From the NCBI GenBank assembly GCA_029747585.1, contig JAPEVF010000708.1, positions 1 through 23,094 of the forward strand: a DNA stretch of 23,094 bases, read 5' to 3'. Under the pieces are notes generated by a model, which made no database searches, had not been told where the DNA came from, and was given only the letters and a program-made list of their open reading frames with translations. Of the stretch, positions 1-10,235 are shown piece by piece; within the stretch, counting starts at the first letter, position 1, and every line of letters starts with the position of its first letter. This DNA comes from Pleurotus djamor. Its lineage: Eukaryota > Basidiomycota > Agaricomycetes > Agaricales > Pleurotaceae. Made by a program: the position numbers and the translations under genes.

Positions 1-437
1 AACAGTGGAACGAGAAATGGGAGGCCTACACACGGTCCGGGCGATGGGAGGTCACCAATGCCGGTAATGCAGTCCCTATGCTACTAATTTATAAGCCGGG
101 CACTCAATCGCTACGAACCGTGTTCGACTTACGCGAAAGAAATGCGAATACAGTGAAAATGGCTTCGCCGCTGCCGTACATTGAGGGTATCTGCCGCCGG
201 GTAGCCAGACATATCTACGTGACCGTCTTAGATGGTTGTGACGCTTACGAGCAGATTAGAATTATACCTGCGCATGTATGCCGTACGACGGTACGACGTC
301 GTTCAAACGCCATCATCTCCTACTCAAAGTTCCCTTCACTGCGTTCCGTCACAGTCCTTCGATGGGCCGCGTTCGCTGCTGCTCGATGGTTCATAAACGA
401 GCCCCGAAATCATCCGCTCCCCCTCGTTCGCCGATGA
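1..437 (+). pseudogene. Ty3/gypsy-type reverse transcriptase fragment, broken
   Basis: From position 3 the plus strand reads as the start of a retrotransposon reverse transcriptase palm/finger region. Readable blocks are LRTVFDLRERNANTVK, the ASPLP..IEGI.RRVARH stretch and the DAYEQIRIIP block, which are typical of Ty3/gypsy polymerases of agaric fungi. The similarity stops near 290, after the HVCRTTV stretch, and the remaining frame to 437 does not resemble the family. The catalytic YxDD region, RNase H and integrase are absent, and the 5' side runs off the window. I see no LTR. This is a dead remnant and may be one edge of a larger element to the left. The family call rests on recalled motif patterns, not on a search. 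Confidence 0.8.
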
Positions 438-496
438 CTGTGCTCCAACCGCTGTTCGTCCGAATCCTTGTGTGGATGTATCATGAGGGAAATGCT

Positions 497-950
497 GGAG
501 GATTGAGCTGGGACTGGATGGAGGATGGGTAGTGGCTCTCGGTTGAGTGTAGCAGGTCGTAGAGCCGGGGGTGAAAAACCAGCTATTGCGAGCGCTCGCC
601 GTCGTCGGGTAACAATTGGGTTCTCCCCACCTCATCAGCAAATTGCGCTTCGACACCATCCTATGCGATCATGCTTCCCGGACCCCTCGTCGCGCAGATG
701 TATCCTGAAGGACAGGAAGGACATTCGGTGTGGGATTGGAAAGACGATGGATGTTGGTTTTGGCCGGGGTAAATGGTCGGGTAGGAAGCTGTGGAAAGGA
801 AGGACGTGGATGGAGGGAGGACTAAGACGAGGGGACAAGTCTCTGAGCGTGCATCCATGTCTTCGTCGACGATGGGTGTCATCATCGTCTACGCCAACGA
901 TGCAGGTGGGAACTGGACAGCCTACGGACCTTCAAACCCCAAATTCTTCG
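497..950. repeat. Diverged direct repeat, copy A
   Basis: This segment matches 1789-2205 in the same order and orientation. Shared blocks include gagctgggactgga near 505 and 1797, the caggacagg/ggattg block near 710 and 1978, and cctacggaccttcaaac at 921 and 2176. The distance between copies drifts from about 1292 to 1255 bp, so indels have accumulated. Within it, plus-strand positions 863-943 encode GVIIVYAN followed by WTAYGPSN, a peptide kept in copy B. The copy therefore looks like part of an old duplicated gene rather than a transposon end. An N at 1062 lies just beyond it. Confidence 0.6.
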
Positions 951-1788
951 GTGCTGTACGCCACTCGTTCCTTCGATTTTCATCACCAGCAATGCACCCC
1001 TACTATCATCAAGGCGAGAGTAGGCCAGGCACCGACTTTTCTGAAGATCCCCCATCGCCTTNCCCGTTAAGCTCAGCTATCCCCACCTCCCGCCATCTCT
1101 ACACCAGAAGAGCCATCGCCTCGTCGATCTCGGATGGAAGGAAACCGTTTCGTGCGAGCATGGACAGCAGTTGAAAGTGTGAAAAGTCTGGATGATGTCG
1201 ATGAAGTTTGGTGCTCAACGCGGAGCTTTCGTTTACAGCTTCAACGTTCAACCCTCCTCCCCTCTTTGCGCCGTCGCACGTATCTGTCTTCTGCCTGGAA
1301 TCGACACATCTATAAACCAACACTGTTACAGTCACACTTCTGCGACAATGAGAGTGTAAGCCCTCGTCGAACCGACCCCTTCCATCCACACCCAGCATGC
1401 GCGTTGGCTCCACATTGACCATCACGATCTGGTCATGGGTCTGGGGCTTCTTGCTTGTAATCGAAGAACGGGGTACCCTTCAAGGTGAATAGTTGAGGAG
1501 GGGTAGATGTGCGAACGCTGCTCAGGTGTGTCTTGCATCCATGTCCGTTTCCTTTTTCTACCTAGGCTTACCCATCGATCATGTAGCAATCTCGTTACGA
1601 CCTCATCTAGGCGACCTTATACTGTACTCGCCCCCGCGTCCCATTGTTATCCATTGATGTAGAGCGTTCGGGCCTTCCCTGCTCATTCATCCGCCACCCC
1701 CATCTTTCAATGAAGACACTTCAAGCACATTCACTTCGCTCTTTCTGCCTGTCCTGCTTCTTGGGCAGAAGCAACCTGAAGGATGGGT

Positions 1789-2205
1789 GTCGGGTCGAGC
1801 TGGGACTGGACGGAGGATGAATCGATGAGCGGTGTCTTCTAGCGGAGAGCAGGAGATCGTTGAGGCGTCCTTGATGATCCCGCGCACGTCCTTTGTGACC
1901 ACAAGGATCCCCCGCCTCATTGATCACTGTCTCTACGCTCGACCTGCTCGACCTGCTGGTTGTAAGGATGAATCCTTCAGGACAGGTTGGATTGGGATTG
2001 AATAGATGGTGGATATTGGCCTTGGGAGCGGAGGGTCGTGCAGGAAGCTGGGGGATTGGAAGCAAAGGGACGAGGGCATGGACATGGGAATGAGGCTTTG
2101 AATGTCGACCCACGTTTTCGTCGACAACGGGTGTCATCGTCGTCTATGCCAATGTCGCAAGTGGGCGCTGGACCGCCTACGGACCTTCAAACACCAAAAT
2201 CCTTC
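1789..2205. repeat. Diverged direct repeat, copy B
   Basis: Second copy of the segment at 497-950. Plus-strand positions 2118-2198 encode GVIVVYAN followed by WTAYGPSN in the frame equivalent to copy A. About 21 of the 27 residues across this block are the same, and several differences are conservative. In-frame stops and frame changes flank the block in both copies, so no intact gene can be drawn. Open minus-strand frames also exist here, but they align less well between the copies. The parent gene is not recognised. Confidence 0.6.
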
Positions 2206-2337
2206 GATGCTGTACGCCGCTCCCTCCTTGGATTTTCATCAATTGCGCTCCTTCTATAGGCGAATTGGAGGATTCGATGCGTTCCTTATGCATTTGCATC
2301 GTCCTGCTCGCCGAACTCCCGCTGTCATCGGAGGGGA

Positions 2338-2868
2338 TCACGATACTCCCACTTCCCTCCCGCAGTACCCGTCGAGGCATATATTAGGGTCGCCCCATGC
2401 GATGCTGTCGAGCTGTCGTCTCAGGCTCAGCACCAACACACAAGCGTTCAACGTGAGCACCGGCGGCGTTGTCTTGATGGTGCCACACGTCCACCATGAT
2501 CCATTACCTGATAGCGGCTTTGGTCGAGGTTCCACCTCGTTGGCCTCTGCAGCTTCGGTTACAATGTCAGGAGTGAACGCTGACGAGAAGATTCGAGTGG
2601 CCGCTGCTCTGTAAATGGTACCCCTACTGTCGATGACTACGTCGAGCCGTCTGTCCGCTTCCGTCTCTTCGTCCAATTCCTCGTTCAGCTGACATCCCTC
2701 CGCGCTCACGAGGAATGTGACTATTGTGAAAGGAAGGCTTTTCGTCGCGATGCGGAGGCTAGATGGGGATGGACGATGAGCAATCGTTGTAATGACGGAG
2801 TACTGAGAGGAGAAGCGCAAGCAGCCTGGGTAGAGTATGCTTGACGGCATGCGGTCTTCGACGAGCAC
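2338..2868 (-). CDS. Hypothetical minus-strand ORF, doubtful
   Basis: An uninterrupted 176-residue minus-strand frame lies between the repeat debris and the HET gene. It has a mixed amino acid composition, including an acidic stretch (LNEELDEETEADRR) in the middle. No domain, signal peptide or family is recognised. No TATA box or splice pattern supports it, and it lies next to degenerate DNA. It could be an exon of a decayed gene or a chance ORF. It is listed because it is the only long coding-like frame between 2240 and 3200. That interval otherwise shows nothing I can name. Confidence 0.15.
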   Translation of the reverse strand: MLVEDRMPSSILYPGCLRFSSQYSVITTIAHRPSPSSLRIATKSLPFTIVTFLVSAEGCQLNEELDEETEADRRLDVVIDSRGTIYRAAATRIFSSAFTPDIVTEAAEANEVEPRPKPLSGNGSWWTCGTIKTTPPVLTLNACVLVLSLRRQLDSIAWGDPNICLDGYCGREVGVS

Positions 2869-3202
2869 GACTTATTGACTACTGCCACCTGGTCCGTATC
2901 TCCCCTTGGACTTCTCGAAGATATCATAGACTTTGATACAAGCTTCCCTTTTGCTACAATGGACTTGCTCTTTGCTTCGTCGCTATCCGTTGCCCGACAT
3001 TCCTGACTTTGTCCATACCCTGGTTATTGGATCTACCTTTTACAGCGATGTGATACAAATGTGATATACGTCCAATGTCGCATTCTGCCGTACATGATAC
3101 GTGATACGCGGGTACGTAGTTTCAAACTTCGGAGTGGCATGTCTGAGTGGTGCCAAAACAACACTAACACCCAACTGTCCCTTGGCAGCGGAAGCGCTGA
3201 CC

Positions 3203-3210
3203 TTTATATA
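3203..3210 (+). promoter_or_regulatory. TATA box of the HET-domain gene
   Basis: The sequence tttatata lies 45 bp upstream of the ATG at 3255. With a start of transcription about 30 bp downstream of the box, this fits a very short leader and favours 3255 over 3435 as the translation start. Confidence 0.5.
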
Positions 3211-3254
3211 GATAAGCTGTAAAGTCATAAAGAATCTCACATTTACCGTCCACC

Positions 3255-4960
3255 ATGTCGCTAGATGTGAGTATCTTCACAATTGAGCTCTTCCCGGGAG
3301 TTGTCCTCACTTGAGACTTGGCTTCTATGCAAGCCCGAGCGGTTCTTCAGAACTCAGGTAACCCTTCATCAATCATTGTCTGTATGGCGATGTGACATCT
3401 CTAAAATCCATACCCATCACCTGCTCGACTCTAGATGACCCTAGCCAGTGCATTCATTGATAATGCTGTAGCCGAGCGATGCTCTGTGCTCCCAGTTCGG
3501 CTGTATCACACTTCCACTGATTGCTTTATGAGCCGAAGGGGGATCTCCAAAGTCGTAAAAAGCTCCGTCATTGAGCGGTTCAACAATGTTACAAGGCCGA
3601 CATTTAAACGGTTTGGAGGGGATGAATACGATGAGATCAAGCAGCTAGTGCTTGCATGCACTAAATTTGCTATCCTCTCACATACCTGGGGAGACGATGA
3701 ACCAAGCTACCAAGGCGTCTGTAACGGACGCGAAGATCTGAGGAAAATTCCAAAGTTCGTTGGATTTAGCAGAGCCGCAGCAGACTTCGGATGCCAGTAT
3801 TTATGGCTCGATACAGTATGCATTGACAAATCAAGCAGTAGCGAAGTCGACGAATCCATTCGCTCAATGTTTGCGTGGTACCGGCTCGCCCATGTCTGCA
3901 TTGTTTACGTGGATTGTCAGGACAAATCCGACTTCTTCGATGCCCGTTGGCTCCAGCGCGGGTGGACCCTACAAGAGCTCCTCGCTCCGAAAAGAATAGC
4001 CTTCTTCGGGCGACGTTGGGCAAGGCTTTTCCCTCCAAGAGCAGGGGCCCAAACCTCTATACCTGGCCAACCAGGAAGCTACGACGTGGTGCGAAGATTC
4101 GACCCACAAGGACATGGACGCAATGCCCCAGAGATAGACGTTGAAATATACGACAATGAGGCTTCATTTGTCACACCAGAATTGGCACGCTTGGGTATGT
4201 GATTGCCACACGGAAGTAGTAGACTGACCAATGACGAAATCTAGACATTGCTGGGGAAGACCTAGCCGCGTATACACCTTCCCCAAGGAATGCTAGGACA
4301 ATGTTCAAATACATGTGCAACCGCAGGACCACAGTCCCCGAAGATGCAGCTTACTGTCTACTAGGACTGCTTGGAATAGTAATACCTGTTGCATACGGCG
4401 AAGGAAAAGAACACGCTCTCTACAGGCTACAAGTAGCTTGCCTGGAGAGGACCAACGAGCGCAATTTACTTCACTGGGACTCTGCTGAGACTCAACCGTC
4501 AAAATATAACTCAATTCTTCCAAAGAACCCTTTCACAAACCCGCCAAGCACCAGCTTTCATGCTGTACTTTTCAGAGATCCCACTCCAGTTGTTGCGCTA
4601 ACAGCTCCAAGGCTTTGGAACCTTTCCTCAGACAGTGACGGTAATGACGACGATCAAATTTCCTTCAGCTTCACCAATGCTGGCCTTCATATCGCCGTCA
4701 TCCTGCATGATCTTGATGAAAACGGAGTGATCGCAGGCAAGAAAGTCCTCCCCATGCCGTCCGACAGCAATGTCTCGCTGTGTAAGCTTGCTGTCATAGG
4801 AACCTATCCATCAGTCTACGGAAAGCGAGTCTTTGCGATTGTTCTTGAGAGGGTGCCCAATTCCCGACAATATCGTCGGGTCATTTCCATCAAGGACTAT
4901 AACTTACCCCCAACTGAGGTACTCCTCAGCCGCGCCCCCCAAGCAATTTATATCATTTAA
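3255..4960 (+). CDS. HET-domain (heterokaryon incompatibility) protein
   Basis: The main exon (3435-4194) and last exon (4245-4960) are joined by a clear 50-nt intron (4195-4244; GTATGT, branch-like CTGAC, CTAG). Read from 3435, the HET core motifs are AILSHTWGDDE (79-89), YLWLDTVCIDKSSSSE (122-137), RWLQRGWTLQELLAP (171-185) and RRTTVPEDAAYCLLGL (280-295). They appear in the usual order, followed by the usual YGEGKEHALYRLQ segment. The proposed 5' end is ATG 3255 in a CACC context, exon 3255-3266, intron 3267-3333, exon 3334-3357, intron 3358-3434. Both extra exons are in phase 0, giving about 503 residues; starting at 3435 gives 491. No NACHT, ankyrin or WD repeats follow, and the C-terminal half is unrecognised. 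HET domains trigger cell death in ascomycete non-self recognition; the role in basidiomycetes is inferred. The gene looks intact although surrounded by relics. Confidence 0.9.
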
Positions 4961-4989
4961 ATGAAGGTCAGTCAGTCCTTACATTTCCT

Positions 4990-5981
4990 GTGTCTAGGCA
5001 ACCTGTCGTAATTTGTCGGAAAAGATACCCAAGTCGTAGGGTACGAGATATATGTGACAGGAAGCGTAAGAATACAGAATGGCACGCGATCGACTGCTTT
5101 GATGTAACGAACAAGCGAGCGAGCGCCCATAGCCAGCACCGCAGAAAGCACAACGAGCTGAGGACGCTGTCTGAGCTAGTGGCGGCTGACTGGTATGTTA
5201 AATGGTCCTCTTCGAGTTCTATCACAACGCAGCCCAGCCCAGCAACATTTCGACCTGGAGAGAACGGGGGTAGGTCCGGTTAGTCATCAAATTGACTGGG
5301 ATAAATAATGAAGTGGGACGAACCCCGTCTAACTTGCAAGCATCTTTGCGGTTACTCCAAGCCATCATTGTATTACGAAGGCTTTCTATACGTTCGACGT
5401 CACAGGTGCGAACAAAGATAGTCCCGTCACAGGATCCCTTCGCAAAGCTATCCTGATTAGTCATGGCCTACGACGGAAGTTGGACTAAGGGGGAGGAGCT
5501 CGACATCTAAAGTATGCGGGTGTCGAAGCAGATGTCCGCTACGTAATGGAGAGCACTCGTCTAAGGGAGTCTACGCGAGATCAAGGTGTCATTAGGGAGT
5601 TCAACGAAGAAGTCCGATGTGTACTCACCATCCGAAAGAGACCCAGCCTCCCGCAGTAGATGCGAGATAAAACGCTCCGACATAGGGTCTATCCTTCAAG
5701 TATAGGAAATCGCTTGAGCACCGAATGTTATGTCGACTCTGGGAGATACAAAAATCAGACTGAGAAGGGAGATCGAAGGTTGGAAAACGAACCTTACATC
5801 CTGATGAGTTCCTGTCAGACCGTCCTTCGTTGATTAGTGATAGCCACGGGCATGAAGCTCGCCCTTGGGAGGTTGGGGAAGCATATGCGTCGGCAAACAA
5901 GGCCGTGTCAAGAGCTCGGGCGGTGAGATCTGAGACGTTCCTCTCGAGTTCAACGAGATGAGAAGAAGTTCCACCGGCCAT
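4990..5981 (-). pseudogene. Decayed gene of unrecognised family
   Basis: The minus strand carries coherent protein-like blocks in a consistent order but in shifting frames. It starts with MAGGTSSHLVELERNVSDL at ATG 5981. Next comes a candidate intron (GTAAGG..CCCAGAG), then DITFGAQAISY, a TGA stop, and MSERFISHLLREAGSL / YTSDFFVELPNDTLISRRLP. A TAG and a frame change near 5510 follow (LDVELLPLSPTSVV lies in another frame). The next block, from 5464 to about 5240, includes GTIFVRTCDVERI and DGVRPTSLFIPVNL. A further frame change leads to VIELEEDHLTYQS, and the last block includes VRYIKAVDRVPFCILTLP, ending near 4990, about 30 bp from the HET stop. I do not recognise the family. An intact product would be roughly 300 residues. 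Some stops might be hidden by introns I could not place, but at least one frameshift seems needed. It is convergent with the HET gene. Confidence 0.5.
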
Positions 5982-6609
5982 GGGATTGACATGTTTGAGA
6001 GTCTAGTGCAAGGGTTTGACGTTGACGTTCATCTACGCAAAGTGGAAAGATATTTCAACGGTGCTACCAGGAAAACGAAAGAAAAACCGACGCGTAATCA
6101 CCAAATCAGGCTGTAAATGAGCCCGTTAATTCGCCGTTTTCCTTCATAGACTTCGAGGACTATGTTTTCCTCGAAGGTGTGCGAAATGCGGTGACTAGAG
6201 AGCTGGAGGATAGGTGGACTACGTAAACCGCTGTCGGCCTGGGAGGTGGTTGGAGGTGGAAAGAGTCGATCGCCGATGGCCGAGCCACATGTGCGGTTTC
6301 AAATCCGTCCCCTCCTAAGGTAACAGGAGAATGTCTCCTTTCTCTCCTCTCCGTCGTCTGCGAAACCAAACCCCTTCCTTCGACCACTTGACGGTACTTA
6401 CTTCCAAGCGAGTTGACAGAAGAATAAGATTGATTTGTTTGTTACATAAATTGTTTAGAAAAAGTTGGGAAACGAGATGGAAGGCCTTCGATGATGGTGG
6501 AGCAACTTGGAGCCCGCTCAGGAACCACAAGAGAAAAAAAAAAGCGAAAAAAAAANGATGACCGGACCAGCGAACAGGCACCAGGTTCCATGTTCCAGAC
6601 GTTTCCATG
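5982..6609. other. Intergenic stretch, no gene seen
   Basis: This is the region upstream of the minus-strand relic at 4990-5981. Only short, unconvincing frames are present. A poly-A run with an ambiguous base (N at 6556) sits near 6534-6556. No tRNA, repeat or transposon end was recognised. Confidence 0.4.
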
Positions 6610-6643
6610 CGCCGTGCCGCACGGCGGGATGGGGGAGTATAAA
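6610..6643 (+). promoter_or_regulatory. GC palindrome followed by TATAAA box (orphan core promoter)
   Basis: Positions 6610-6617 (cgccgtgc) and 6619-6626 (gcacggcg) form a perfect inverted repeat around a single c. It contains CCG and CGG triplets 7 bp apart, the everted arrangement used by some Zn2Cys6 regulators. A TATAAA box follows at 6638-6643. Together they look like a plus-strand core promoter, but no convincing protein-coding gene begins downstream. The regulator-binding idea is inference. Confidence 0.4.
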
Positions 6644-7437
6644 GTCGTGCTGGAAGTCGAAATGGTTTCCTTTCTCTTTTTGCGTCTTACTCCCTCCTCC
6701 TCCGACCTCGTTGAAGTTTCCGTCCAGTTTGATGCGTTTTTCTCTTCGGCATCTCTCTTCGACTTTGACTTTCGTTGATGGTATGAAGGAACCGCATGGT
6801 ATGAAGGTGTCACCCGTTCGGTTTACTCGTCCCTGGCTTCCCTTGTAGGCCTCATCCTCCACGGAAACCTCTATTACGCATCGAATCTTCACCCAACGAA
6901 ACGTTCCTGTGCAGCCACCACACGCTACCCAATACCAACGCGTTTCCTCCCACTCTCCTTTCCCACTCTCCCTTCTCACTGCACTCGAGTTCTCGAAAGA
7001 ACTCGGCGCACAGCCTACGTTTGAACCTCTTCCGAACGTACCACCCCTCACCGGCACTTCCACCGTATCCGCCGTATATCTTATGCGATGAGTCATCCAT
7101 ACAAAGTCAAAACGCGACCCTCCATCACTCGATCGTGCACCCCAAACGTTCAACCATCCATACCTTTCCGACCATCCGAACACTTTGGTGCTTCTTTTCC
7201 TTTTCGACACCGCCTCCCCAATTGTCTCATTTCTCTTCTCATGTCCTCATGTCATTCCCATGTCATTCTCAGGTATGTCGCTCCACAGCTTGGGAAACGA
7301 TCGAGGGCACACGGTGAATGGTTGGTTGCATGGTGAGTTGCACGATCAGATCGATGGGGAACGTGAAGAACGTTGGTGGTAGGATGACGGTGGATATGAT
7401 GCGTTGAGAGTGTGAGAGTGAAGGATTGGATGGCTTC

Positions 7438-7455
7438 GGTGCGGTGCGGTGCGGT
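7438..7455. repeat. Short tandem repeat (GGTGC)n
   Basis: Three exact copies of ggtgc followed by a partial fourth. It lies within the CT-rich orphan region and breaks the local base skew. Confidence 0.7.
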
Positions 7456-7563
7456 AGAAGCGTGATGATGGGAGCATTCTCACTTACTTTTTTTTCGGGT
7501 ACGTCAAGTCTCTCGTTGTTTTCTTTCAACATTTCAGAGTTCATGTTCGTGCGGTATGTTTTC

Positions 7564-7590
7564 CTTCTCTTGCTTCTCTTGCTTCTCTTC
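7564..7590. repeat. 9-bp tandem repeat cttctcttg x3
   Basis: Two exact copies of cttctcttg and a third ending in c. It forms the polypyrimidine tract of a possible intron (donor GTATGT at 7554, acceptor tag near 7609). Confidence 0.6.
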
Positions 7591-9340
7591 TCCCAACGTT
7601 GCTTCTAGTGCGGTTATTTTTTCTCGTCTTCCTTTGAATCCTCTCGGACCCTGCGAACGGGAAGAAGAAGAAGAAGATCTCTAAATCTCACCGGCCTACA
7701 TCGCCGTATCACCCATCTCCCCTCTCCCACCTTACATCTCCCACCTCACGACGACTGCGCATTGCATCCTTCGGTCTCTCGTCCCCCGGTTATTCCTATC
7801 TCTGCTCTGTGTCTTTCCTCCATTCATCGACTTTGGACGTTCGACCCTTACCTCTTCGCTTGCACGGTAAGGACCAACACTTCACGCCGTTCCTCCACCC
7901 CATCCAATCGAGCGTCAAGTAAAATTCCTCTCCTCGTCCACACCGTCCACCTTACGCTACGCTGCCCCTTCTCAATCCCCACGCTGATCTTGTTCATTGA
8001 CCGGGAGATCTCCGACGTTCGGTGGCTATTCCAATCAGTCTTCGTCGATACCCGTACTCCGTCGTCTGGGTTTAGAGTACGTGCTCAAAACTTGCAAAGC
8101 GACTTCCCTCCGTTGTCTCGGTCTGGGTGTACTCTATTCTACTCGATGTCTAACGCTAACGTTCTCGTCTTTCCTTTTCTCGTTCCGAGCGGCTATGACG
8201 ATTCAAGCTACTCTCCGTGTCGTCGTCTTCACGCCTCCATGCCATCTTTCTTACCCACAACTTCCTCTTCCTCCCAATCCCCAATTCACGAACACATGCA
8301 CACACACGAGCCTTCGACCCTCCACCACGCAGGTCTTGATACCACGAAGGGTAGTTCCGACACTTCGGTGGCTTTTCCTCTTCCTCGCCAGTTGTTATCC
8401 GCAAACCGCACTTTAGCTTCCTCGGTCGTCGTGCTTATGCTTTCTGGCCTTGGTTTTCTTCGCCCCTCACGGTTATTGACTTTCTGGTCTTCGTCTCACA
8501 CCACTAGCGTTCACCTACTTATCACCTTGAACTTCCTCAACGTTATCTCAACGCGCGACTCGCTTTGTCACCAACGAACGACGAACGAGGAATAACCTAC
8601 CACACGCCTACACGCCTCTGCCCCCGCAAGAATACGGTGAAAGAACCAGGCTCGGTTGCAGTTTGTATCCATGTCTACGTCTCCTCCCTTCTTCCCTTCC
8701 TCTTCCTCTTCCCATCCCTTCCTCGTCTTCCCGCTCGGTGGCTTTTTCATTTACCAACTCGTTTTCCCCCTTCTTTCGTGCGTTTGCACAAGGCCTTATC
8801 TCTGTCCTCCGACACGGACTCGGTCTCTCGGCTGTTTCTCTTGGTATCAGACTAATACTTACTATCGGTAAACGTATTCGAGCTCTGGTTGTCATTAACC
8901 GAGTAAACTTAGGATTGTACTTAGAGTACACGCACGCCGATTGTTTATTTGAACTCGAACTTCTTACTTCTTGAACTTCAATTGTTATCTCTCTAATTCT
9001 TCTCAGACGGTAGTGGAAGCAGTGGACGTTCAGCTCATTGAATTCGGACTCGTCGTTATCTTAGTTAGATTATGTAGATCGATTTTCGTACATGCTCAAC
9101 CGTCTAGACGTCTACCTCCTCCGCTACCTCGTAAGTAGTACTTACTCAATGATCAACCGACCGTCCGACGAACCCAGCACGAACAATACGAAACGGTCAA
9201 TCTACGCCGACACATATCTTTGCATAGAACTCCATATCAGCTGAATCAGGAATCAAAAGTACGTTTTACCGAAAACGGACATCCAACCAAAAACGCAATA
9301 ACGAAGGGAGATTGAAGGCTTACCTCCATAAGCCAATGAT

Positions 9341-10235
9341 GGCACCGACACCTCGCATCACACATGTCCAATTCTCACGTCAAATGTGGAAGAAGATGGG
9401 AAGGATGAGAGGGTTCTTTGATGAAGCGGATATATCCTTTCTAAATTCTTGCTTCCTTCCGACCTTGACATGAGAACAAGGTGATGAGAGTTCTTTGTTT
9501 GATTGTTCGAAGGTGCGAACACACGGGGACTATGAAGTTGGAAGAAGCGGGGTAAATAATTGGTTGAGAGGTGGGAAGGAGAGAAAGAAGATCTTCTACT
9601 CATCATGATAACTGACGACTGCGGATGATCACAGAAGCTCGGGGATGAGTGTACCAACACAAACCCTCCCCGCGTCCAAATTTCAAAGGTCATCTGCCTT
9701 TCCCTGGTCATCTGCGCGTATCAGAAGACTAGCGTGTACAATGAACGTTTTTCGAGGGTCGAGCTGACATGTCCTTTTACCGTCCCATCCATCCACGCAA
9801 CGGAAAACGCGTGTAATTAGTCGATGGGTGGACGCGTAAGCTTTAGCGTGAGTGACCATAAGACGTGGAAGCTTAAGGGTGTGAGTGTGAGGGTGAGACA
9901 GGGAGGGGTTAATTTTAGCGGTTGTCATGGACACGAGGGAAGGCTTCGATCCATGCGTGTTTCTTGGATTACGCGCTAGTGCGTTTGCGTGTTTTACTTA
10001 ACAGCTTTCCCTGCGTGAAAGTAGAAGATTCGGAGATGCGAGATGGTGATGAGATGTGGACGTGAGGATTGATATTGATAGGATGTACGGGGAAGGAAGG
10101 CTACACGGAGAAGCTGTAGAGATATCGTCGATCGAAAACATACCACAAGGACTCATCGACATCGCTGAGTCCTTGGACGTTGCTGCGGACGGACGGAGAC
10201 AACCCTGAACAAGCACGTCATGGGTTGAAAGCAGG
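9341..10235. other. Intergenic stretch, no gene seen
   Basis: Only short frames are present (117 residues or less), without family resemblance or splice support. The plus strand is purine-rich here, opposite to the preceding region. Two ACGCGT hexamers, the core of the fungal MBF/MCB cell-cycle box, lie at 9807-9812 and 9832-9837, but their use is unproven. This is most simply upstream regulatory DNA of the zinc-finger gene. Confidence 0.35.

Larger units (their letters stand above)
6644..9340 (+). other. CT-rich, splice-signal-bearing region without a convincing long ORF
   Basis: Downstream of the promoter at 6610-6643 the plus strand is strongly pyrimidine-rich for much of 6660-8800, as in leaders of highly expressed fungal genes. 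It has intron-like signals. One example is GTATGT at 7554 with a CT-rich tract and acceptor tag at 7609. Another is GTAAAC at 8868 with a ttctcag acceptor ending at 9006. The largest frame (7762-8595, 277 residues) is a Ser/Pro/Leu-rich by-product of the CT skew. A short coding-like stretch (GLISVLRHGLGLSAVSLG, near 8790-8845) could be part of a small spliced gene. A long non-coding RNA, a long leader, or a gene with tiny exons all remain possible. Confidence 0.3.

Noticed and set aside
1..437. Functional retrotransposon
   Set aside because: Only part of the reverse transcriptase is present, it loses frame near 290, and no LTR, YxDD, RNase H or integrase is visible.
6518..7210. 230-residue minus-strand ORF
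   Set aside because: It runs antisense across the TATA box and palindrome and through the ambiguous N at 6556. No recognisable motifs.
7762..8595. 277-residue plus-strand ORF
   Set aside because: Composition follows the CT skew (Ser, Pro, Leu, Thr, Arg) and neighbouring frames are open as well. No domain or start context supports it.
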